A DNA stretch of 64,000 bases from Xanthomonas arboricola pv. guizotiae (GCF_002940205.1 NZ_MDSK01000010.1:74127-138126); one strand, 5' to 3'; positions 54,135 through 63,170 are shown, numbered from the stretch's first letter. Notes: generated from the letters alone by a model not told the origin. Translations and numbers: made by a program.

Positions 54135-54485
54135 TCAGGGCGTGCCGAACCGTCCCAGCGGCGCGCCGGCCAGCAGATGCAGATGGATATGGAACACCGT
54201 CTGGCCGGCATGCTCGCGGCAGTTCATCACGATGCGATAGCCGTCCTGTGCCAGCCCCTGCTCGCGTGCATACGCTGCTGCAGCGAGTGCGAGCCTGCCC
54301 ACCAACAGCGCCTGCTCCGGCGGCACGTCGTCCAGCGTGGGAATCGCATGCTGCTTGGGAATGAACAGCACATGCACCGGCGCCTGCGGTGCGATGTCCT
54401 GAAAGCCCAGCACCTCATCGTCCTCATAGACGATGCTGGCCGGAATTTCGCGACGAATGATTTTGCCGAAGATGGTGTCGGTCAT
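54135..54485 (-). CDS. HIT-family nucleotide hydrolase (HinT type)
   Basis: 116 residues. The histidine triad HIHLHLL has His99, His101 and His103. N-terminus DTIFGKIIRREIP is typical of HinT/purine nucleoside phosphoramidases. Acts in the cytoplasm on AMP-amine or similar substrates; the in vivo role is unclear for the family. It lies downstream of recR across a heptamer-repeat element. Confidence 0.93.
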   Translation of the reverse strand: MTDTIFGKIIRREIPASIVYEDDEVLGFQDIAPQAPVHVLFIPKQHAIPTLDDVPPEQALLVGRLALAAAAYAREQGLAQDGYRIVMNCREHAGQTVFHIHLHLLAGAPLGRFGTP

Positions 54486-54488
54486 GGG

Positions 54489-54637
54489 TGGGGAATCGGG
54501 AGTCGGGAATGGGGAATGGGGAATGGGGAATGGGGAATGGGGAATGGGGAATGGGGAATGGGGAATCGCAAGAGCTTACCGCGCGCGCCACCGCTTTTCG
54601 CTTCTCCGATTCCCGATTCCCCAATCCCGATTCCCCG
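54489..54637. repeat. Inverted pair of GGGAATG/GGGAATC heptamer arrays (recR-hit gap)
   Basis: Left arm 54489-54568 with about 11 units of GGGAATC/GGGAATG; right arm 54606-54637 with the complementary GATTCCC-type units. The core (about 37 bp) is CGCAAGAGCTTACC and GC-rich sequence. The element fills the gap between the recR stop and the hit start. Confidence 0.9.
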
Positions 54638-54640
54638 CCC

Positions 54641-55234
54641 TCAAAGCACCTCACCCCGGGTGCCAAAGGCATGCGACAAGGTGCCGCGATCGACGTATTC
54701 CAGCTCACCGCCCAGCGGCATGCCCTGGGCAAGCCGGCTCGGGCGCACCGCGTGCTGGCGGGCAAGCTGCGCCAGGTAATGCGCGGTCGCCTCGCCTTCC
54801 ACGGTCGCATTGGTGGCGATGATCATTTCGGTGACCTCACCGGTGGCCAGACGCTCGCCGAGCCGGTCCAGCCCCAGCTCGCGCGGGCCGATGCCATCCA
54901 GCGGCGACAGCCGGCCCTGCAGGATGAAGTACAGCCCGCGGTAGCCGGTGGCATGTTCGATCGCCAGGCGATCGGCCGGCGATTCCACCACGCACAGCTG
55001 CTGCCGGTCGCGGCTGCTGCTGGCACAGATCGCGCAGATCTCCGCCTCGGTGAAGTCGCGGCATTGCACGCAATGGCCGACCTTTTCCACCGCATCGGCC
55101 AGCGCCACAGCCAGACGGCGCCCACCCTCGCGCTCACGTTCGAGCACGTGGTAGGCCATGCGCTGGGCCGATTTCTGGCCCACACCCGGCAACACCCGGA
55201 AGGCCTCGATCAGTTGTTCGAGAAGGGAGGACAT
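54641..55234 (-). CDS. recR: RecR recombination mediator
   Basis: 197 residues from [13 protein letters not shown]; a longer frame starting inside the repeat is rejected. Helix-hairpin-helix at the N-terminus ([15 protein letters not shown]), zinc finger Cys55, Cys58, Cys67, Cys70, then a Toprim domain with [12 protein letters not shown]. It works with RecO to load RecA on gapped DNA. The dnaX-ebfC-recR order is conserved. Repeat elements abut both ends of the gene. Confidence 0.97.
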   Translation of the reverse strand: MSSLLEQLIEAFRVLPGVGQKSAQRMAYHVLEREREGGRRLAVALADAVEKVGHCVQCRDFTEAEICAICASSSRDRQQLCVVESPADRLAIEHATGYRGLYFILQGRLSPLDGIGPRELGLDRLGERLATGEVTEMIIATNATVEGEATAHYLAQLARQHAVRPSRLAQGMPLGGELEYVDRGTLSHAFGTRGEVL

Positions 55235-55326
55235 TGGGTCGGGAATCGGGAATCGGGATTGGGGAATCGCAAAAGCCAAGGACAACCTCGCTCTTACGAT
55301 TCCCGATTCCCCACTCCCGATTCCCC
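55235..55326. repeat. Inverted pair of heptamer arrays filling the ebfC-recR gap
   Basis: Left arm 55235-55269 (GGGTCGGGAATCGGGAATC type), core of about 27 bp (AAAAGCCAAGGACAACC), right arm 55297-55326 in the opposite sense. The arms start one base before the recR start codon and end just before the ebfC stop. Same design as the element at 54489. Confidence 0.9.
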
Positions 55327-55331
55327 ACCTC

Positions 55332-55652
55332 TCAGAACGGCAACTTCATGCCCGGCGGCAGTTGCATGCCGGCGGTCGCCGAGCCCATACGGTCCTTGGA
55401 TTCGGCGTCGATCTTGTTGGAGGCGTCGTTGAAGGCGGCGGCGATCAGGTCCTCGGCCATTTCCTGGTCGGAGAGGATGCTCGGGTCGATGCGGACCTTG
55501 CGGCACTCCTTGGCGCCGGTCAGCGTCACGCTGACCATGCCGCCGCCGGCGGTGCCGGTGACTTCCAGCTTGGCCAGTTCTTCCTGGGCGCGCTGCAGGT
55601 TTTCCTGCATCTTCTGCGCCTGCTGCATCAATTGGGCAATGTTCCCACGCAT
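55332..55652 (-). CDS. ebfC: YbaB/EbfC nucleoid-associated protein
   Basis: 106 residues. The N-terminal coiled coil ([24 protein letters not shown]) and VRIDPSIL segment match YbaB/EbfC, a small dimeric DNA-binding protein. It lies 6 bp after dnaX and before recR, the conserved dnaX-ybaB-recR set. Confidence 0.96.
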   Translation of the reverse strand: MRGNIAQLMQQAQKMQENLQRAQEELAKLEVTGTAGGGMVSVTLTGAKECRKVRIDPSILSDQEMAEDLIAAAFNDASNKIDAESKDRMGSATAGMQLPPGMKLPF

Positions 55653-55658
55653 GTGTCG

Positions 55659-57677
55659 TTACTCGTCGTAAGGGCGGATGGAATCGGGGACGACCCGCGC
55701 GCCTTGCTGCTGAATCAGCTGCTGCACGTTCGGGTCGTTCATGAACGCTGTTTCGGCCGCGCTCTGGCGCTCGCCTTTCTGGCGGCTGGCCCGCTCGTGC
55801 AGGGTCTCGACATCGGCGTTGCCGGTCTCGATGACGATGCGCGGCGTATTTCCCAACTCGGGCGCGAGTGCCTGCGCGAGGTTGGCGATGGAACGCTCGG
55901 AATTGAGATATTCGAAGCCCGGCGCCAGCGCCAGGCGCAGCACGCCGTCGCGATGGCCGATGAAGGCGGCATTGGCGGCGAGCTGACGCGAGGGGCCGTT
56001 CAAGCCGCTGCGGGTGACCAGATCCAGCCATTGCTCGGCGTCGGCGATATGGCCGTTGTCGAGCAGGGGCGATGGATCGGTTGTCTGTGCCGGTGCCGAT
56101 ATGGAGGGTGCGGCAACCGATGGCATCGACATCACCGCCGCTGCAGGTGCAGGTACCTCCGCCGCTGCGGCAACTGCCACCGCAGCTTCGGGCGCGACCG
56201 CAGCGGGCAACGCCGCAGCGGCTGCTGCGGGTGGCGCCATTGCCGCCTCCGGCGCCAGCACGGGCGCCGCCGCAGCGACGGGGGCAGTGTTGGCGCGCAC
56301 CGGCGCATCGTCCATCGCCCAGGGCGGCGTGTCGTCGCTGCGCGCGGGAGTTGTCGATGGGCGACTGTCGGTCGATGCGTCCGCAGCGGGCAGCACCACG
56401 ACAGGCGCGGGCGCAACTGCCACCGGTGCGGGTGCAGCGACCGCAGCCGGCGCGGCCTGCTTCATCGCGGCCGGCGTCGCCGCTGCTGCAGGCACGGCTG
56501 CCACCGGTGCGGCAGCCTGCACGCCAGTTGCCGCAGAACGCGCATGACCGCCGGCATTGGCACCACGTCCATCGTCACTGCCGCCAGCCGGCACTGCCGC
56601 CGCTGGGCGGAAGGCCAGCATGCGCAGCACCGCCATCTCGAAACCGGCGCGCGGACTCGGCGCCAGATACAGATCGCGACGGCCATTGAGCGCCATCTGG
56701 TACCACAGCTGCACCACTTCCGGCCGCAGCCGCGCGGCATAGGCGGTCGGGTCGATGCCATCGCCGACGAACGCCACCGACGGCACCAACTGCTGCACCT
56801 GGATGCGGTGCAAGGCCTCGGCCAGCGCCTCCAGCACGCCGCTCCAGTCGGGCGAGAACTCGGCCAGCGCGGCGACCACCTGCAGCAGGCGCGCGCCATC
56901 GCCGTCGGCCAGCGCCTGCAGCATCGCGCCGACCTGGGTGCGGTCGACCGTGCCGAGCATGGTGCGCACCACGTCCTCGCGCAGCGCGCCGCCGGCATAG
57001 GCGATGGCCTGGTCGAGCAGCGACAGACCGTCGCGCAGCGAACCGTCGGCGGCCTTGGACAGCTGCACGATCGCCGATGGATCCGATTCGATCTGCTCGG
57101 CGGCCAGGATCCGGGTCATCTGGCCCTGGATCTGGTCCTCGTCCAGCCGCTTGAGGTTGAACTGCAGGCAGCGCGACAGCACGGTCACCGGCAGCTTCTG
57201 CGGGTCGGTGGTGGCCAGCAGGAACTTCACGTGCTCGGGCGGCTCTTCCAGCGTCTTCAGCAGCGCATTGAACGCCGCCTTGGAGAGCATGTGCACTTCG
57301 TCGATCAGATAGACCTTGAACTTGCCGCGCGAGGGCATGTACTGGGCGTTCTCGATCACCTCGCGCACATCGTCCACGCCGGTATTGGACGCGGCGTCGA
57401 TTTCCAGCAGGTCGATATAGCGGCCGGCATCGATATCCAGGCAGGCCGGGCACTGGCCGCACGGATCGGCACTGGTGCCGGTCTCGCAGTTCAGCGATTT
57501 GGCGAAAATGCGCGCAATCGTGGTCTTGCCCACGCCGCGGGTGCCGGTGAACAGGAATGCGTGGTGCACACGCCCACTGTCGAGCGCGTTACTGAGCGCG
57601 CGGACCACGTGTTCCTGGCCTACGAGTTCGGCAAAACGCTTCGGGCGCCACTTGCGGGCGAGAACAAGATAAGACAT
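55659..57677 (-). CDS. dnaX: DNA polymerase III subunits tau/gamma
   Basis: 672 residues from MSYLVLARKWRPKRFAEL. AAA+ clamp loader: Walker A GTRGVGKT (45-52), zinc ligands Cys64, Cys73, Cys76 and Cys79, and sensor-1 region LLATTDPQKLPVTVLSRC. After the collar domain, about 380-520 is Ala/Pro/Val-rich linker, then the tau-type C-terminal domain. No A-rich slippery site is visible, so a gamma form by frameshift is not predicted. It is followed 6 bp downstream by ebfC. Confidence 0.97.
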   Translation of the reverse strand: MSYLVLARKWRPKRFAELVGQEHVVRALSNALDSGRVHHAFLFTGTRGVGKTTIARIFAKSLNCETGTSADPCGQCPACLDIDAGRYIDLLEIDAASNTGVDDVREVIENAQYMPSRGKFKVYLIDEVHMLSKAAFNALLKTLEEPPEHVKFLLATTDPQKLPVTVLSRCLQFNLKRLDEDQIQGQMTRILAAEQIESDPSAIVQLSKAADGSLRDGLSLLDQAIAYAGGALREDVVRTMLGTVDRTQVGAMLQALADGDGARLLQVVAALAEFSPDWSGVLEALAEALHRIQVQQLVPSVAFVGDGIDPTAYAARLRPEVVQLWYQMALNGRRDLYLAPSPRAGFEMAVLRMLAFRPAAAVPAGGSDDGRGANAGGHARSAATGVQAAAPVAAVPAAAATPAAMKQAAPAAVAAPAPVAVAPAPVVVLPAADASTDSRPSTTPARSDDTPPWAMDDAPVRANTAPVAAAAPVLAPEAAMAPPAAAAAALPAAVAPEAAVAVAAAAEVPAPAAAVMSMPSVAAPSISAPAQTTDPSPLLDNGHIADAEQWLDLVTRSGLNGPSRQLAANAAFIGHRDGVLRLALAPGFEYLNSERSIANLAQALAPELGNTPRIVIETGNADVETLHERASRQKGERQSAAETAFMNDPNVQQLIQQQGARVVPDSIRPYDE

Positions 57678-57912
57678 CGGGCAACCAGCTTCCTCTGAAC
57701 CGATATTGTGCCACGGCGCGTCAAGTGGTTCGTTCAGCGGCCGTGGTGCCCTGGCGCTTCCGGCTCGGGAGGCTGCCGGATACGCGTCTTCAACCGGCCA
57801 GACAGCTGCGCTGGCAGCGTCATGCCGGACCGGCGGATCCTTTACCTTGTTAATGGCGCCCGCGGCGGCTAGAATCCCGCTCCTGCCGACGACCCGGTCG
57901 CACGGCAGGTAC

Positions 57913-58005
57913 GGAGAGGTGTCCGAGTGGTTGAAGGAGCACGCCTGGAAAGTGTGTAAGCGTCTAAACCGCGCTTCGGGGGTTCGAATCCCCCTCTCTC
58001 CGCCA
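57913..58005 (+). tRNA. tRNA-Ser(GGA), probable attachment site of the island
   Basis: 93 nt with encoded CCA and a long variable arm, as expected of class II serine tRNA. The acceptor GGAGAGG pairs with the TCTCTCC end. The loop CTGGAAA gives anticodon GGA. T-loop GGTTCGAATCC. A tyrosine integrase gene begins 77 bp downstream, the typical arrangement for integration in the tRNA 3' end. Confidence 0.96.
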
Positions 58006-58014
58006 GAATACGCA

Positions 58015-58040
58015 AACCCCTGAGAAATCAGGGGTTTTTT
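58015..58040 (+). terminator. Intrinsic terminator after tRNA-Ser
   Basis: AACCCCTGA pairs with TCAGGGGTT (58015-58023, 58028-58036) around GAAA, followed by TTTTTT to 58040. Confidence 0.93.
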
Positions 58041-58081
58041 GTTAGCGTAAAAACTGGCTGCAGCTGCGCAAGTCGGAACAC

Positions 58082-59598
58082 ATGACTCCCATGCGCATCC
58101 CTCATCATCTCGTTCGAGCCCCCTCCGGACTCTGGTCGTATCGCCAGCGTGTCCCAATTGATTTGCAGCCCGTCGTTGGTCGCAAGACCTTCAAACGCAC
58201 CCTCCACACTTACGACATGCGGGAGGCACGGCTCCGCGCTCTGACCCTTGCTGCCCGATATGCTCAGGTCTTCACCGTGTTGAAGGAACGACGCATGCAA
58301 ACCCGGGACGACGACTTGGACGCGCTCCTGGCGCGCCTGACCGGCACCGAACGTCCGCAAGAGCTGACCCTGAATCGTACGCGCTCGGCGGATGGGTCCA
58401 TTACCGAGCAATGGCAGATCGACACGCCAGAAGACGTCACGCTCTACCAGCAACTCATGGCGCTCACCGCCCCGCAGCCCAGCGCGCTGGGCGAGCTGAT
58501 TCATCAGCACGTGCCTCCCCTCCCAACGCCGCGGCGGACGACGAAGCCCGCCATCGAGACGATCACTCTGGGCAAGGCCCGTGATGCTTGGCTGACCAGC
58601 CTCAAGGGCAGCACCTTGCCCAAGACCTGGACCATCAAGCGGACCGCCATCGAGCTGTTGACCAGCTTCCTGGGCGAGAAGACCAAGCTGCACACGGTCA
58701 CACGCTCGGACTTGGCCCGGTGGTATCAAGACATGCGCGACAAAGGCGCCTCCACCCCGACCCTGACCAACAAGCAGTCCTACATCGGCGGCAAGGGCGG
58801 CTTCTTCGAGTGGGCCCAAGCCTCCGGCCACTACCCTCGGGGCGACAACCCCGCGTCCGGGCACGTAAGCTACTCCACCCGCGAGAAGCGGGCCAGGCGC
58901 AAGTTCGGGTTCAAGGCTTACGACGCCCACCAAGTCCAAGCGCTGTTTGCCCCGGCTGCTTTTGAGGCGCTTCCCCTGGCCGCGCGATGGGCTTCCCTCA
59001 TTGGCTTGTATACCGGCGCCCGCGCCTCGGAGGTCGGCCAACTGCTGACCGCCGATGTGGTGGAGGACGGGGCCTCCCCTGCATCCAGATTTCGGACGAA
59101 GGTGAGCATCAAAAGGTGAAGACGGACGTGAGCTTGAGGACGGTGCCGGTCCACCCCGACCTGCTCGCCCTGGGCTTCCTGAGCTGGGTCGAGCAGGCGC
59201 GCGCCGAGGGCCAGGAGCGCTTGTTCCCGGCGGCCAAAGCCGATGCCAAGAATGGTCAAGGCAACTGGATTTCCAAAGCGTTTAGCCGGCACTTGGCCGA
59301 GGTGGGCAAGAACTGGCCCACGGCCAAGCGCGGCTTCCACTCGCTGCGCAAGACGTTGATCCAGGAGTTGCAGGGCGCGGGCGTGGTGTCCGAGCTCCGG
59401 GCTCAGTTGGTCGGACACGAGTTGGACGACGAGCACCACGTCACTTACAGCCGGGCGTTCACAACTCAGGAGAAGATGGACGGGCTTCGGGGCGTGTCGC
59501 CTGGACTTGCCGTTCTTGCTTATGGGCTAAATCTCTCAGCCCTCCGCGCATTAGTAGCCCAGAAGCCCGCCTCCTCAAAGCAACCAAGGACCGGTTGA
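58082..59598 (+). pseudogene. Tyrosine-recombinase integrase, split by one frameshift
   Basis: Two overlapping frames make one phage/ICE-type integrase of about 505 residues. Frame A (58082-59119) has the N-terminal part (DUF6538-like start HHLVRAPSGLWSYRQRVP), a core-binding SAM-like domain and catalytic Arg in LYTGARASEVGQL (about residue 310). Frame B continues from about 59070 with the beta-strand Lys region (KTDVSLRTVPVHP), the H-x-x-R box HSLRKT (59339-59353) and the nucleophile Tyr in HVTYSRAF (59446-59448). The break is at GACGGGGCCTCC near 59067-59078; one missing base restores the frame. All catalytic residues remain, so a recent mutation or a read error are both possible. Confidence 0.9.
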
Positions 59599-59722
59599 TG
59601 AGCGCTGCTTGGCACAAGCTACGTGCCATCTTATGACCGGGCAGATCGGTCGCCTTGTTGTATAAGATCAAGTCAACTCAGGGACTATCCGAGCTGGCCT
59701 CGGGTTTCGCAGGACTGAACCA

Positions 59723-60463
59723 ATGGAACGGGATACGACGTTTAAGGATCACCATCTATGGGAGTTGCAGCGCCGAGATGCCCTGCACAACAGCCTTTCG
59801 CTTCCGGTAGGTGTGCTCACCATCGTTGCTGGCGGAGCCCTGGCGATGGCAAAATCGATCGAGGCCGAACCTACATTCTTCAATGTAGGCCTCATTGTTA
59901 CTCTTGCGATGACCACCCTGTTGCTCATCGGCAACCTATACTGCCTTGCCAAGTCTCTGATATTTTATAAATACTCCCATGCCCCTGACATGGTTGTATG
60001 GCTGCGCGATCGCGAGCATTTCGAACGTGAGTATAGGGAGAATTGGCAGACGCTCGACATCACAGAAGCAGAAGCTAAAGAAAGCGCACGGCGCGATTTT
60101 TACTATCATCTCGATGAGACCTACGCAAAATCTGCCCGGAACAACAGCATCCAAAATAACAGGAAAGCCGAGTGGATTGCGCGTGGACACAGATTCCTTA
60201 TTTCTAGCGTAGGCTCCCTCATGCTGGCTGGAGTCTTCTTCAGCCTGTCCCCAACAAAGCCGGCCGATGATGCCGCATCAAGATCGCCAAAGGACGCTAA
60301 GACAGTGATTATTCCCAGCAAGCCGGAGAAGACCGTTAGTAGCCCCGCATCGTTGCCCACTACAAATCCAAAGGGCATCGAACGTCCACCGGTTCGGGAA
60401 CCCGTGGTTAGCAATGAGAGGTTTTCCGATAAAAAAGACGTTTTGGGACTCGATGACCTATGA
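59723..60463 (+). CDS. Unrecognised three-TM membrane protein
   Basis: 246 residues, no family recognised. An N-terminal 24 residues (HLWELQRRDALHNSLSL) precede membrane helices at about 28-46 and 53-82, then a charged cytoplasmic or periplasmic region with acidic helix (about 94-150, EYRENWQTLDITEAEAKESARR), a third helix at about 157-177, and a Ser/Pro/Lys-rich tail with RPPVREPV at 221-228. The two-helix start recalls small effector proteins of defence systems, but that is only a shape resemblance. Base composition is more A+T-rich than the chromosome. It ends in an ATGA overlap with the next small gene. Confidence 0.75.
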   Translation: MERDTTFKDHHLWELQRRDALHNSLSLPVGVLTIVAGGALAMAKSIEAEPTFFNVGLIVTLAMTTLLLIGNLYCLAKSLIFYKYSHAPDMVVWLRDREHFEREYRENWQTLDITEAEAKESARRDFYYHLDETYAKSARNNSIQNNRKAEWIARGHRFLISSVGSLMLAGVFFSLSPTKPADDAASRSPKDAKTVIIPSKPEKTVSSPASLPTTNPKGIERPPVREPVVSNERFSDKKDVLGLDDL

Positions 60464-60609
60464 GTGATAAACCCAGCAGCGAGAAACCGCAACCTGCGCC
60501 TCAGCAGAGACCGGCTACACAGCAGACCCAGATTGTCCGGCCACCAACTAGGGAGCCGATCCATGTGTTCGATAGCGTGCCACCAGGGATGAAGAAGGGG
60601 CGCCCTTAA
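60460..60609 (+). CDS. 49-residue Pro/Gln-rich protein coupled to the membrane protein
   Basis: Short gene starting at the ATG inside the upstream stop (ATGA). The product has 49 residues, basic, with blocks of Pro/Gln (QPAPQQRPATQQTQ), a motif RPPTREPI at 27-34 and a Lys/Gly end (PPGMKKGRP). The motif nearly repeats the RPPVREPV of the larger protein. No domain is recognised. Coupling and shared motif make a real gene likely despite the size; it could be a peptide ligand, regulator or docking partner, all unproven. Confidence 0.6.
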   Translation: MSDKPSSEKPQPAPQQRPATQQTQIVRPPTREPIHVFDSVPPGMKKGRP

Positions 60610-61048
60610 AAGGCACCTTTGGGTTCTTTGAGGGGTAACTTAAGGAGTTGGACGTGGCATAGAGGAAGCCTCAGCCTGAAGATGCGCCGAGCAAAACAGA
60701 AGCCCCCATGCCACTGCCCAAACGGCATCCAGACTCTTGGTCGAAGCTGTGATCGTGCTGACCATGCAAAGGGAGGAGACCGGGGGCTGGTTGCTCAGCA
60801 TCGCGCACAAGCCCGAGCTGCCTGACCCGGCTTAACAGCCTCCTTTTGCCTTGGCTCAGTTTGACCGCCTGCGTCTGCTAAAAAACTAGAAGCCAAATCG
60901 CATTCGCAACACCTCTAGTTGTCACATGACATAGCAGCCATCAAATTTTGGCCCGTATTCAAATTTGTGAAATACGACCCAAAGCGAGCTCTTGCGCAAG
61001 CGTCAGTTCCTGGTTGGATGAAGACTTCCCCCACACGCAGTAGTTTCC
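60610..61048. other. 439-bp gap, possible remnant gene
   Basis: No intact gene is supported. A frame reading VIVLTMQREETGGWLL and ending at 60835 (LPDPA then stop) has protein-like composition, but its upstream part would need a frameshift from MPLPKRHPDSW, so it may be a decayed small gene. 60840-61040 is A+T-rich and probably holds promoters. Confidence 0.4.
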
Positions 61049-61387
61049 ATGACCAATCCCCAACAGTTCGAACTCGCCAGCCAATTGCTCGCAGCTCTGA
61101 TGAGTCAGTCGCTCTCTGACGAGCCCCTAGTGCGCCAAAAAAATGTTTGCAACGCATGGTCTTCCGCTGGCGAACTAATCGTCTACAGCCAGAAGAAAAC
61201 GCCGGGCGGGAGCACCGCCATACAATCGCTTGGCCACGCTCCTCCACGGCCCTCCCCGGCTGTGCGCACCCGCGAGGCCGTCATCGTGAGAGAGTTTCCG
61301 TCGGTTGAGGAATGGCGAGCGGGGCGTAAGAACAAAGACGCACAGCTGGATCCAGTGCGCAGCAAGAAACGCCCGACACTGCACTGA
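61049..61387 (+). CDS. Hypothetical protein of the island
   Basis: 112 residues, no family recognised. The start MTNPQQFELASQLLAALMSQ looks helical, the middle (KKTPGGSTAIQSLGHAPPRP) disordered, and the end EFPSVEEWRAGRKNKDAQLDP basic. An intrinsic-type hairpin directly after the stop (61412-61432) supports a real transcript. No clear ribosome site precedes the ATG, so the start is uncertain. It is convergent with the relaxase. Confidence 0.5.
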   Translation: MTNPQQFELASQLLAALMSQSLSDEPLVRQKNVCNAWSSAGELIVYSQKKTPGGSTAIQSLGHAPPRPSPAVRTREAVIVREFPSVEEWRAGRKNKDAQLDPVRSKKRPTLH

Positions 61388-61411
61388 AGCATTCAAGTCA
61401 GCACAAACATT

Positions 61412-61440
61412 GAGCCCCGCACTGCGGGGCTCTTTGGTTT
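61412..61440 (+). terminator. Terminator after the hypothetical gene
   Basis: 9-bp perfect stem GAGCCCCGC / GCGGGGCTC (61412-61420, 61424-61432) with ACT loop, then TTTGGTTT. It lies between the convergent hypothetical gene and the relaxase end. Confidence 0.8.
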
Positions 61441-63035
61441 CAGTGGAAGCGCGGCGGCCGGGGAACGTAGGCCGGCGCACGAGGTGCGACGATGACAGGG
61501 CTTGGACGCGGCTCATCGGGTTCATTCGCCATGTCAAGCTGGAGGGGATAGCGCTGGAGCATGTCCCGGCTCCAGGACTCCAGATGCGCCGCGCTGGCCG
61601 ACGCCTCTTTCTCGCAGAGCACTTGTTCCTCCGGGGTCACCCTGGCCCTCGCATCGGCGAGCTCTGCGGCCCGGGCTTCGAGGATGCTCAGTCGACGACC
61701 ACGCTTCTGCGTCCAGCCTCCCTGCATCCACGACGGACCGGGCTGGGGGTTGTTCGCAACAAAATCATTCCATGAGTTTTCGGCCATGTGATGCAACTTC
61801 TCGGCGCGACGCTCGGCCAGCAGCCGCCGGGCGAACTTCATGGCGGCTGCCTTGAAGCGCCGCAGTCGCCGCAGCAGCTCGTTGAGGTCGGGACGGAGTT
61901 GCGCTTTTTCGGCGAAGGCAGCGGCCCGTTCCCTGATCCATTGCACCAAGTCCAGCGTCGCTTGGAGCGTCTTCGCCAAGCGCGGGTCCGCTTGAACAGC
62001 GACTCCCCATTCGTCGCTGGCCTCCTCCGCGAGCTCCGCGACCGAACGCGGCTCGCGCGGCGGCTTGGCATCATCGGCTTCCAGCAGTCCCAGCCCGCGG
62101 GCGATCGGCGCCATGCTGCGGGACACCTCAATGTGCCCTGCCCCACGGCCCAACGACAGGGAGAGCCCGGCGGAAGACCGGCCAGCCTCGCGCTCGGCCT
62201 GGGCCTGGCTATGACCATCGGGCACCGGCATGGCGCGCCCCTCCTGCTCGAACACGGCGACGAGTTTTTGGAAGGTCTCCTCGTTGGTCTTTTCGATTCG
62301 TTGGTTTGCGTCCGAACGCTCCGACGGTAGGCCCCGCCGGGCCAGCGCGGTCCCGTTCTTGCCGACGTGCTTGGTGGGCTCGCGGGACAGGACGGCAGCG
62401 GCAGCCAAGTCGCCGCGCGCCAGTGCATCCTCGGCTTGGACCTCAAGTCGGCGGTGGTCCACCCGAATCTCAAGTGCAGCTTTCTCAAGGTGGGCGTTGA
62501 TGGTGGAGGCGATGAGTTCGCGCACCCATTGCACCTCGACACGGCCCGACGGCCCGCCGTCCAGTTCCTTGGTTTTGTCGGCGAGGCCGTCAGGCCCCAT
62601 GCGCCGCGTTGTTGCCAGCACGTGGACGTGCCAGTTCAGCCCATCCTTGCTGCCGGGGCTGTGGATGCTGGCCTGGGCCGCGAACCCATAGCGACCGACG
62701 AGCGCACGGGTAACCTCCACGGCCAGCTCGGAGCGCTGGAGGTTATCGAGTTCGTGGGGCAACGCGAACTCGAACTCCCTGGCAACGGTCGAGTCTTTGC
62801 GGCGCTCGGCGGCCTCCGCCGCTGGCCAGAGCTCAGCGGGAACCAGAGCCCAATCGGGCGCGTCCTCGGGGGCAATGCAGCGCGTTTCGACCACGCCGTC
62901 CCGGCGGCGGTAGTCGTGGCGCAGGCCAGTGAGTGCGTCCTCCAGCAGCAGGCCGGCGCGGTAAGCGGCAGCGGCGATCGAGGAATGCCCTTTGGCGCGA
63001 CTGAAGGTTTTGACGTTGGCGTGGTAGATGGCCAT
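61440..63035 (-). CDS. MobA/MobL relaxase (MOBQ type)
   Basis: 531 residues. The relaxase domain at 1-190 starts MAIYHANVKTFSRAKGHSSI. The conserved Tyr in AAAAYRAG (about 25) is the expected nucleophile. The metal-binding HUH-type histidines are His136 and His138 in LNWHVHVLATTRR, with His125 nearby. The rest is charged, helical and ends in a Pro-rich tail (SPVIVAPRAPAYVPRPPRF). It nicks oriT and leads the transferred strand. The candidate oriT lies just upstream, and a TraD/MobC-like gene is divergent beyond it. Confidence 0.93.
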   Translation of the reverse strand: MAIYHANVKTFSRAKGHSSIAAAAYRAGLLLEDALTGLRHDYRRRDGVVETRCIAPEDAPDWALVPAELWPAAEAAERRKDSTVAREFEFALPHELDNLQRSELAVEVTRALVGRYGFAAQASIHSPGSKDGLNWHVHVLATTRRMGPDGLADKTKELDGGPSGRVEVQWVRELIASTINAHLEKAALEIRVDHRRLEVQAEDALARGDLAAAAVLSREPTKHVGKNGTALARRGLPSERSDANQRIEKTNEETFQKLVAVFEQEGRAMPVPDGHSQAQAEREAGRSSAGLSLSLGRGAGHIEVSRSMAPIARGLGLLEADDAKPPREPRSVAELAEEASDEWGVAVQADPRLAKTLQATLDLVQWIRERAAAFAEKAQLRPDLNELLRRLRRFKAAAMKFARRLLAERRAEKLHHMAENSWNDFVANNPQPGPSWMQGGWTQKRGRRLSILEARAAELADARARVTPEEQVLCEKEASASAAHLESWSRDMLQRYPLQLDMANEPDEPRPSPVIVAPRAPAYVPRPPRFH

Positions 63036-63120
63036 GAAGCGTGAGTCCCGAAGCGGTTGAGGTCGCTTCGTTTATGCCGTGGATTCAGATTTTCGCAAGG
63101 GCTGAAAGCACTTGGGGTTC

Positions 63121-63170
63121 AAGGGGCGAAGACCCTTGCGCACGTGTCACGCAGTGACACCTAGGTGCGC
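63121..63170. other. Candidate origin of transfer (oriT)
   Basis: Between the divergent relaxase and accessory genes. AAGGG..CCCTT (63121-63125, 63133-63137) is an inverted repeat, then nested arms GCGCAC (63138-63143) and GTGTCAC (63144-63150) pair with GTGACAC (63154-63160) and GTGCGC (63165-63170), leaving CTAG as a bulge. Such layered hairpins beside a MOBQ relaxase are typical of oriT. The nick site cannot be fixed by eye. Confidence 0.6.

Noticed and set aside
55659-57677. Programmed frameshift giving the gamma subunit of DnaX
   Set aside because: No A-rich slippery run with following hairpin is visible at the linker; only the full-length product is supported.
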